This document shows, one piece after another, positions 58,250 to 64,000 of a stretch of 64,000 bases of DNA (position 1 is its first letter; the number at the start of each line of letters is the position of its first letter). Position numbers and translations under genes: made by a program. The stretch is from positions 930,001 to 994,000 of the forward strand of contig NZ_CP102173.1 of NCBI RefSeq assembly GCF_024584515.1. The letters run 5' to 3'. The notes beneath the pieces are model-generated. The model was given only the letters and a program-made list of their open reading frames with translations, had not been told where the DNA came from and made no database searches. Source of the DNA: Aeromicrobium wangtongii (GTDB lineage: Bacteria > Actinomycetota > Actinomycetes > Propionibacteriales > Nocardioidaceae).

Positions 58250-58591
58250 TCAGCTGCAGGCGACACAGGTCCGCGCGGTCGGACGCGCCTCGAGCCGCGC
58301 GGCAGCGATCGGCTCGCCGCACACCTCGCACAGCCCGTAGGTTCCGGCGTCGAGCCGGGCCCGAGCGGCAGCGATCTCGCGCAGCCGGCGCTCGGCCTGG
58401 TCGATCATGGCGGTCACCTGTGAGCGCTCGAAGGCGATCGTCGAGCCCTCGGGATCGTGCTCGTCGTCGGCATTGGAGTTCGCGGACGCATCCACGATGC
58501 CGGTGAAGTCGCGCCGAAGACCGTCCAGCAGTGCACGTGCCGCTGTTGCCTCGGTGTCCAGACGATCAGCGGTGTCGCCGGGCTGGGTCAT
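58250..58591 (-). CDS. DksA/TraR-family zinc-finger protein
   Basis: A 113-residue protein: helical N-terminal part with an acidic tip (DDEHDPEGSTIAFERSQVT), then the C4 zinc finger CEVCGEPIAAARLEARPTARTCVAC (about residues 84-112). DksA-like proteins reach into the RNA polymerase secondary channel; actinobacterial members are mostly uncharacterised. ATG 58591 overlaps the GyrI-like stop by 4 bases. A broken copy lies about 0.4 kb downstream. Confidence 0.9.
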   Translation of the reverse strand: MTQPGDTADRLDTEATAARALLDGLRRDFTGIVDASANSNADDEHDPEGSTIAFERSQVTAMIDQAERRLREIAAARARLDAGTYGLCEVCGEPIAAARLEARPTARTCVACS

Positions 58592-59214
58592 GCGGCGTCG
58601 ACCACGGGCTGGCGCAGGATCGTGCGCAGTCTGGCCGGCTCGGTCCTGCGGAAGTCGCTGAGGTAGATCTCGTGGTGCCTGCCGGTCATCCGCAGCCCGT
58701 GTGCGGGGATGAACTCCTCGTGCATCCGGGCCAGCACCGGCGTCTCGTCCTCGAACGACCCGATGTGCAGCGTCTGCACGCACCGGCCCTCGGCGAGCGT
58801 CTCCCACCGGATGTCATCGAGGCGTGCCGAGCGGCCGTCCTTCGCGGCGGCTCGCCGGACCGCCGCTGCGAACAGATCGGCACCGATCCAGTCGGGCACC
58901 ATCAGCAGCAGTGTCCAGCTCCACCGGGACTTGTCCCGAGCCGTCGTGAACGCCGCCATGTCGTCGGCCCACCACAGGGCCTCCAGGGGCGGGACGACGT
59001 AGTCGCGCCCCAGCTCGCGCTTGCTGGTCATCTTGAGCCCGTAGGCGACCGGGTAGAGCGCCTGCACGGCTTCCTCAAAGGTGGGCGACGTGTTCGGATC
59101 GCCGCGGCCGTCGACCATCAGGTACGTCAGCGCGGGCACGTCCACGATCTCGAAGCGGCCGCGCGGTGCGCGGTAGCTCGCCAGTGTCTTCTTGAAGTCG
59201 GTCTTGTCGGCCAT
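58588..59214 (-). CDS. GyrI-like small-molecule-binding domain protein
   Basis: A 208-residue protein matching the GyrI-like group of SHS2-fold ligand binders: RFEIVDVPALTYLMVDGRGDPNTSPTFEEAVQALYPVAYGLK at the start, EALWWADDM, and LHIGSFEDETPVLARMHEEFIPAHGL near the end. These proteins bind or hydrolyse small, often toxic, molecules. ATG 59214 was chosen; 14 extra residues upstream look non-coding. Confidence 0.88.
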   Translation of the reverse strand: MADKTDFKKTLASYRAPRGRFEIVDVPALTYLMVDGRGDPNTSPTFEEAVQALYPVAYGLKMTSKRELGRDYVVPPLEALWWADDMAAFTTARDKSRWSWTLLLMVPDWIGADLFAAAVRRAAAKDGRSARLDDIRWETLAEGRCVQTLHIGSFEDETPVLARMHEEFIPAHGLRMTGRHHEIYLSDFRRTEPARLRTILRQPVVDAA

Positions 59215-59284
59215 CCTCAGCCTCCCGGGGCGCGTCCGGGTCCAGCATGACAGCACCGCCCCGCACGGACCGGCCCGGAAAAGA

Positions 59285-59320
59285 GCAAAGGCCCCATTCG
59301 GCGAGGAATGGAGCCTTTGC
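59285..59320 (-). terminator. Terminator after tRNA-Lys
   Basis: On the minus strand a 15-bp stem with one mismatch (GCAAAGGCTCCATTC / GAATGGGGCCTTTGC, 6-base loop) begins 3 nt after the tRNA and ends in TCTTTTCC, a Rho-independent terminator. Confidence 0.8.
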
Positions 59321-59322
59321 AG

Positions 59323-59395
<73 letters not shown>

Positions 59396-59442
59396 CTTGC
59401 GACCGCTGGCCGCGAAGCGAGTAGAACGTTAGCAGGCCCCGT

Positions 59443-60954
59443 TCACGAGTCATAATCCAGGATGGCGTGGGCCGCGTTGTGGCCGGCGATGCCGCTCACC
59501 GCGCCGCCGCGGCGAGCGCCGCTGCCGCACAGCAGGACGCGCTCGTGGCCCGTCGCGACGCCCCAGCGTTCGGCGGGATGGCGGGGCTTTTCGCCCTCCT
59601 CCAGCCAGGGCCACTGCAGATCGCCGTGGAAGATGTGCCCGCCGGGCATCCCGAGCGACTCCTCGATCTGGGCCGGTGTCTTGTGTTCCATCCCACAGAT
59701 CAGCGGCTCGATGGGCTCGGCGAGATGCTGGTCGATCGCCGTGACGAACTGCACATAGGCACGCTCAGCCTCGTCCCGGCCGGGCAGCACCTCGTAGGGC
59801 GTGTGCAGGCCGAAGTAGGTCAGCGTCTGCGCCTCGGAGGCGGCGAGCCCGGGGCCCAAGATCGACCGGTCGGTGAGGGTGTGGCAGTACAGCTCGCCGG
59901 CCGCGTGTGCCGGCAGCCGGCCCGCGGCCGCCTCGGCGTACGCCGTCTCGAGCTGCTGCATCGACTCGCCGATGTGCAGCGTGCCGGCGAAGGCGACGGC
60001 CGGGTCGATGCCGGACTTCAGCCGCGGCAGGCGGGAGACCAGCAGGTTGATCTTGAACTGCGAGCCGGACGGCTTGGCGGGAAGCGGCTCGCCCATCAGC
60101 CCGGCCAGGACGTAGGGCGCGACGCCGCTGAGCAGCCAGTCGCCCGTGATCTCGAAGCCGTCTCCAGCGACGACGACCGAGTCGGCGCCCGCCACGACGG
60201 ACGTGACCCCGTGCCCCGTCAGGATCGTGGCCCCTGCCTCCCGCGCGACCCGCTCGAGCTCGCCGGTCACGGCGCCCATCCCGCCCACGGGCACCCGCCA
60301 CTCCCCGGTGCCGTTGCCCATCAGGTGGTAGAGGAAGCAGCGGTTCTGGATCAGCGACGGGTCGTGCAGCGACGCGAACGTCCCGATCAGCGCATCGGTG
60401 GCCACGACACCGCGGACCAGGTCGTGGGAGAACCGTCGCTCGATGGCCGCGCCGATGGGCTCGTCGACGACATCGGTCCAGATGCCCATCTCGCTGAGGT
60501 CCCGCAGGTTGCCGATGTGGGGCAGCGGGGACAGCAGCGTCGGCGCGATGACGCCGGCCAGCCCGGCGAGCTCGCGGTAGAACTGCTCCCACGCCGCGAG
60601 CTCGGCGTCCGAGCCGGTCAGGGCACGGAACGACTCGCGCGTCGCCTCGCCCGGCGCCGTCTCCACCAGCAGGCCGCCCCCGTCGTACGGGGTGTACGAG
60701 GCGGTGTCGCGGGAGCGCAGCTCGAGGCGCAGGCCCAGTTCGTCGATCAGCTGCTGGGGCATCAGGCTGACCAGGTAGGAGTATCGCGACAGCCGCGCCT
60801 CCAGGCCGTCGAAGACCTGTGCGCTGACGGCGGCGCCGCCGACGTGGGGCAGCCGTTCGAGCACCACGACGCCCTTGCCGGCGCGGGCCAGATAGGTGGC
60901 AGCGACGAGGGCGTTGTGTCCGCCGCCGACGATGATGACGTCGTGATCTGTCAT
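59443..60954 (-). CDS. FAD-dependent oxidoreductase, phytoene desaturase/PYROXD2-like
   Basis: A 503-residue flavoprotein. The FAD-binding Rossmann motif VIIVGGGHNALVAATYLARAGKGVVVLER is at residues 5-33, and the C-terminal FAD motif is CGSGARRGGAVSGIAGHNAAHAIL. The middle has the amine oxidase/phytoene desaturase pattern. No carotenoid genes are nearby, so the substrate is open. ATG 60954 overlaps the stop of a small HTH gene upstream (ATGA), so they are coupled. Confidence 0.88.
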   Translation of the reverse strand: MTDHDVIIVGGGHNALVAATYLARAGKGVVVLERLPHVGGAAVSAQVFDGLEARLSRYSYLVSLMPQQLIDELGLRLELRSRDTASYTPYDGGGLLVETAPGEATRESFRALTGSDAELAAWEQFYRELAGLAGVIAPTLLSPLPHIGNLRDLSEMGIWTDVVDEPIGAAIERRFSHDLVRGVVATDALIGTFASLHDPSLIQNRCFLYHLMGNGTGEWRVPVGGMGAVTGELERVAREAGATILTGHGVTSVVAGADSVVVAGDGFEITGDWLLSGVAPYVLAGLMGEPLPAKPSGSQFKINLLVSRLPRLKSGIDPAVAFAGTLHIGESMQQLETAYAEAAAGRLPAHAAGELYCHTLTDRSILGPGLAASEAQTLTYFGLHTPYEVLPGRDEAERAYVQFVTAIDQHLAEPIEPLICGMEHKTPAQIEESLGMPGGHIFHGDLQWPWLEEGEKPRHPAERWGVATGHERVLLCGSGARRGGAVSGIAGHNAAHAILDYDS

Positions 60955-61154
60955 CAGCCCACCCCTCGGTACTTGCGGTGGATCGTCTGCCGGGTCACGC
61001 CCAGCAGGGTGCCGATCTCGGCCCATGACAGTCCTGCGTGGCGGCCGCGGCGGACGGCGACCTCCTCGCGGCGTGCCAGCTCGACCTTGGCCTGCGCGAC
61101 GGCGGCGAGCTCGTGCACGACATTGCCGTCGTCGTCCCGGATGCCAGTCTCCAT
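60954..61154 (-). CDS. Small helix-turn-helix protein
   Basis: A 66-residue protein that is little more than a DNA-binding domain: a helix (HELAAVAQAKVELARREEVAVRRG) and a helix-turn-helix GLSWAEIGTLLGVTRQTIHRKYRG (about residues 42-65). It is like sigma-70 region 4 or small AsnC-type HTH proteins. It is coupled to the FAD enzyme gene. A 20-bp palindrome just before its ATG covers the promoter, suggesting autoregulation. Confidence 0.85.
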   Translation of the reverse strand: METGIRDDDGNVVHELAAVAQAKVELARREEVAVRRGRHAGLSWAEIGTLLGVTRQTIHRKYRGVG

Positions 61155-61155
61155 T

Positions 61156-61175
61156 CCGTCAGCATGTGCTGACGG
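61156..61175. promoter_or_regulatory. 20-bp palindrome, likely operator of the small HTH protein
   Basis: CCGTCAGCA-TG-TGCTGACGG: 9-bp perfect arms with a 2-bp centre. It is 1 nt upstream of ATG 61154 (minus strand) and overlaps the -10 position. Confidence 0.75.
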
Positions 61176-61189
61176 CCTGTAGGTGTCAA
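61161..61189 (-). promoter_or_regulatory. Promoter of the HTH/FAD operon
   Basis: On the minus strand TTGACA (61189-61184), 17 bp, then CATGCT (61166-61161), 6 nt before ATG 61154. The -35 is perfect and the -10 weak; the operator covers the -10. Confidence 0.55.
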
Positions 61190-61228
61190 GGGCCGGGCCG
61201 GAACCGACCGGGATCGAGCGCGCGGACC

Positions 61229-61894
61229 TCAGTCCTCGAGGGGCTCGGACGCCGGGCTGTGATCGGACGCGACACCGCGGGCCGCGGCCTCGCTGACCGA
61301 CTGGCCGAGCCAGGCGGCGACCTCCCAGCCGCGCGCGCTGGAGCCCTCCACGACCACGATGCCGGTGTTCACGACGTAGTGGTTGTGGATGAACTCCGCG
61401 TCGACGTTGGTCGTGCGTGCCGCGCACCACGCGCGGATCATCGCGCCGTGGCTGACCAGCGCCACGGTGCCGACCTCCATGGCCTCGGCCTCCGCGACCA
61501 CCTCGTCGAAGCGGGCGATGACCTCCTCGCCGGTGTCGCCGCCGGGCATGCGGACGTGTAGGTCGCCGTCGCACCAGGTCAGGAGGGTCGAGACGTACTG
61601 GTGGACCGAGGCGTCGTCGCGGTTGCCCTCCACATCGCCTGCCGAGATCTCGCGCAGGCCCGGGCGGACGATCGGCTCCAGCCCACGGGCGGCGGCCAGG
61701 GGCGCCGCCGTGAGGTGCGTGCGGATCATGGAGGAGACGAACAGGGCATCGATCGTGTCCCCGGAGAGGGCCATCACCAGCTCCTCGGCCTGTTGCTGGC
61801 CGAGCTCGGTCAGCCCCGGGCCGGGGACGCTCGACTCGAGGATGCCCTCGACGTTGGCGGGGGTCTGGCCGTGGCGGATCAGGATGAGGCGCAT
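61229..61894 (-). CDS. Histidine phosphatase (phosphoglycerate mutase-like)
   Basis: A 221-residue member of the branch with catalytic motif [13 protein letters not shown] (residues 3-15; phospho-His in RHG). The second histidine is in [10 protein letters not shown] (about 153-162), with [14 protein letters not shown] and [12 protein letters not shown] between. The substrate is unknown. It is divergent from glpK. ATG 61894. Confidence 0.92.
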   Translation of the reverse strand: MRLILIRHGQTPANVEGILESSVPGPGLTELGQQQAEELVMALSGDTIDALFVSSMIRTHLTAAPLAAARGLEPIVRPGLREISAGDVEGNRDDASVHQYVSTLLTWCDGDLHVRMPGGDTGEEVIARFDEVVAEAEAMEVGTVALVSHGAMIRAWCAARTTNVDAEFIHNHYVVNTGIVVVEGSSARGWEVAAWLGQSVSEAAARGVASDHSPASEPLED

Positions 61895-61911
61895 GCCCCC
61901 GAGCGTACGGA

Positions 61912-61917
61912 TAGGGT
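61912..61917 (+). promoter_or_regulatory. -10 box giving a leaderless glpK mRNA
   Basis: TAGGGT ends 7 nt before ATG 61925. No clear -35 is present. Confidence 0.45.
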
Positions 61918-61924
61918 CTGCGGC

Positions 61925-63436
61925 ATGGCGGAGTATGTCGGCGCGATCGACCAGGGCACGACCAGCACGCGGTTCATGATCTTCGACCGTGACGGCCACG
62001 AGGTCGCGCGTCACCAGCTCGAGCACGAGCAGATCCTGCCGCAGGCCGGCTGGGTGGAGCACGACCCGCACGAGATCTGGGAGGCCACCCAGGACGTCGT
62101 CGAGGGCGCGCTCGGCCGCGCCGGCATCACGGCCGACGACCTGGTGGCGATCGGCATCACCAACCAGCGCGAGACCACCGTCGTGTGGGACCGGCGCACC
62201 GGTCAGCCCTACTACAACGCGATCGTCTGGCAGGACACCCGCACGGACACCGTCATCTCCGCACTGGACAAGACCGATGCGGGCGCACTGATCCACGACC
62301 GCTCCGGCCTGCCCCCGGCGACCTACTTCGCGGGCAGCAAGATCCAGTGGATCCTGGCCAACGTCGAGGACGCCCGCGCCGATGCGGAGGCGGGCCACGC
62401 GATCTTCGGCACGATCGACACCTGGCTCATCTGGTGGCTCACGGGTGGCCCCGACGGCGGCCTGCACCTGACCGACGTCACGAACGCCAGCCGCACGATG
62501 CTGATGGACATCGAGACGCTGCAGTGGGACGACGAGCTGCTGGCCCTGTTCGACGTGCCGCGCTCGATGCTGCCCGAGATCCGGTCGTCCTCGGAGGTCT
62601 ACGGCACGACGAGCGCGGACGGCCCGTTCGGCGGCGAGGTCACGATCGCCGGGGACCTGGGCGATCAGCACGCGGCGCTGGTGGGCCAGGTGTGCTTCCA
62701 GCCCGGCGAGCTCAAGAACACCTACGGCACCGGCAACTTCCTGGTGCTCAACACCGGCACCGACATCGTCCGGTCCAGCAACGGCCTGCTGACGACCGTG
62801 GCCTACCAGCTCGGCGACGCACCGCCGGTCTACGCGCTGGAGGGCTCGATCGCCGTCACGGGCTCGGCCATCCAGTGGTTGCGTGACCAGCTGGGCCTCA
62901 TCAAGGCCGCGGCCGAGACCGAGGGCCTGGCGGCGAGCGTGGACGACAACGGCGGCGTCTACTTCGTCCCGGCGTTCTCCGGCCTGTTCGCACCGTACTG
63001 GCGCTCGGACGCGCGCGGGGTCATCGTCGGCCTGTCGCGCTACAACAGCGTCGCGCACATCGCACGGGCCGCGCTGGAGGCGATCTGCTACCAGAGCCGT
63101 GACGTCGTCGACGCGATGATCGCCGATGCCGACCTCGACCTGGAGATCCTCCGGGTCGACGGGGGAGTGACGGCCAATGAGCTGTGCATGCAGATCCAGG
63201 CCGACATCCTGGGTGTCCCGGTCAGCCGTCCCGTGGTGGCCGAGACCACGGCGCTCGGCGCCGCCTACGCCGCGGGGCTCGCGGTGGGCTTCTGGTCGAG
63301 CACGGACGAGCTGGTCGCGAACTGGAACGAGTCGATGCGCTGGGAGCCGACGTCCACGCCCGAGCAGAGGGACACCGGCCACGCCGAGTGGAAGAAGGCC
63401 GTCGAGCGGACCCTGGGCTGGGTCGACGTCGGTTGA
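61925..63436 (+). CDS. glpK: Glycerol kinase
   Basis: A 503-residue FGGY-family kinase that turns glycerol into glycerol-3-phosphate. Motifs: [21 protein letters not shown] (ATP site start), [29 protein letters not shown], and [20 protein letters not shown], with [21 protein letters not shown] near the C-terminus. The length is normal. It is followed by glpD 62 nt later, a glycerol-use operon. Confidence 0.97.
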   Translation: MAEYVGAIDQGTTSTRFMIFDRDGHEVARHQLEHEQILPQAGWVEHDPHEIWEATQDVVEGALGRAGITADDLVAIGITNQRETTVVWDRRTGQPYYNAIVWQDTRTDTVISALDKTDAGALIHDRSGLPPATYFAGSKIQWILANVEDARADAEAGHAIFGTIDTWLIWWLTGGPDGGLHLTDVTNASRTMLMDIETLQWDDELLALFDVPRSMLPEIRSSSEVYGTTSADGPFGGEVTIAGDLGDQHAALVGQVCFQPGELKNTYGTGNFLVLNTGTDIVRSSNGLLTTVAYQLGDAPPVYALEGSIAVTGSAIQWLRDQLGLIKAAAETEGLAASVDDNGGVYFVPAFSGLFAPYWRSDARGVIVGLSRYNSVAHIARAALEAICYQSRDVVDAMIADADLDLEILRVDGGVTANELCMQIQADILGVPVSRPVVAETTALGAAYAAGLAVGFWSSTDELVANWNESMRWEPTSTPEQRDTGHAEWKKAVERTLGWVDVG

Positions 63437-63498
63437 GGCTCGGCAATGTCACATCCCGGCCGTTCGCCGCGTCGGCCGCGTACTGATTGACTGAGCCC

Positions 63499-64000
63499 AT
63501 GCGTCCCGTCGCCCTCTCTCCCGAGAACCGTCGAGCTGCGCTCGACGCCATGGCGTCGACCCCGCTCGACGTCCTGGTCATCGGCGGCGGAGTCGTGGGC
63601 GGTGGCTCGGCCCTCGACGCGGTGACGCGGGGTCTCACGGTCGGGCTGGTCGAGGCGCGCGACTTCGCCTCCGGCACGTCCAGCCGCTCGAGCAAGCTGA
63701 TGCACGGCGGCCTGCGATACCTGGAGATGCTGGACTTCCGGCTGGTGGCCGAGGCGCTGAAGGAGCGTGGCCTGAGCCTGCAGAAGCTCGCCCCGCACCT
63801 GGTCCGCGAGGTCGGCTTCCTGTACCCGCTGACCCACCGCGGCTGGGAGCGGTTCTACGCCGGCTCCGGCGTCGCGCTGTACGACGCGATGAGCAAGGCC
63901 TCCGGCTACGGCCAGGGCGTGCCGCTGCACCGCCACCTCACGCGCCGGGGTGCGCGTCGGATGATGCCGGCTCTCAAGAAGGACGCCCTGGTGGGCGCGA
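63499..64000 (+). CDS. glpD: Glycerol-3-phosphate dehydrogenase (5' part)
   Basis: The first 167 codons of an FAD-dependent, membrane-associated GlpD; the 3' end is outside the window. The FAD-binding motif VLVIGGGVVGGGSALDAVTRGLTVGLVEARDFASGTSSRSSKLMHGGLRYL is at about residues 24-75, which is diagnostic. It oxidises glycerol-3-phosphate to dihydroxyacetone phosphate and feeds electrons to quinone. ATG 63499 gives the usual length of N-terminus. Confidence 0.96.
   Translation, partial: MRPVALSPENRRAALDAMASTPLDVLVIGGGVVGGGSALDAVTRGLTVGLVEARDFASGTSSRSSKLMHGGLRYLEMLDFRLVAEALKERGLSLQKLAPHLVREVGFLYPLTHRGWERFYAGSGVALYDAMSKASGYGQGVPLHRHLTRRGARRMMPALKKDALVGA

Overview
This 64 kb window is the chromosome of a high-GC actinobacterium. 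The gene order, the SmpB/tmRNA pair, the Eis, DUF3039 and DUF2017 families and the mec-cysO-cysM cysteine genes point to the order Propionibacteriales, most likely a Nocardioidaceae member such as Aeromicrobium or Nocardioides; this placement is an inference from gene content and not a database match. Both ends cut genes: ftsE on the left and glpD on the right.

Layout. 1-8240: cell division and trans-translation (ftsE-ftsX, a coiled-coil M23 peptidase, smpB, an amidohydrolase, an MFS pump, a secreted amidase, then tmRNA). 8481-17143: pterin dehydratase, VKOR, the DNA-repair pair nei2/lhr on the minus strand, then small envelope proteins and a DUF3048 lipoprotein. 17154-24848: regulators (TetR, MerR), YqgE, DUF3039, a helicase, an esterase, a DUF2236 oxygenase and a secreted beta-propeller. 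24823-28514 (minus): DoxX, Eis-like acetyltransferase and the NAD-salvage pair pncA-pncB. 28593-40427: a block that follows the Mycobacterium tuberculosis order clpS-DUF2017-mec-cysO-cysM-murI-MBL-rph-rdgB, interrupted by two insertions: a two-component system with an ABC transporter, and a DUF3533-type membrane protein with a divergent PRPP synthetase. 40424-50147: SGNH hydrolase, trmL, benE, SDR, AIM24, tRNA-Leu, an MFS/XRE pair, a peroxiredoxin and a DUF3618-GroES-FUSC operon. 50168-50713: a probable translation-controlled attenuator ahead of an unknown 83-residue protein. 50792-52731: two HpcH/HpaI-family CoA-ester lyases, one of the Chloroflexus malyl-CoA lyase type. 52862-61894: SOS-controlled HNH endonuclease, a STAND regulator, a methyltransferase, two zinc-finger proteins plus a broken copy, a GyrI-like protein, tRNA-Lys, an FAD amine-oxidase-like enzyme with a tiny HTH partner, and a phosphatase. 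61925-64000: glycerol use (glpK, glpD).

The regulatory DNA is the most rewarding part. There are two identical 19-bp sites before the two-component operon and before the ABC operon next to it, a 28-bp tandem palindrome between tetR and its neighbour, a perfect LexA box filling the spacer of the HNH promoter, a 20-bp palindrome over the promoter of a 66-residue HTH protein, a palindrome just ahead of the DUF2236 gene, and a leader peptide/terminator/anti-terminator arrangement at 50.2-50.4 kb. Many start codons sit 6-8 nt after a TANNNT box, so leaderless mRNAs appear common.
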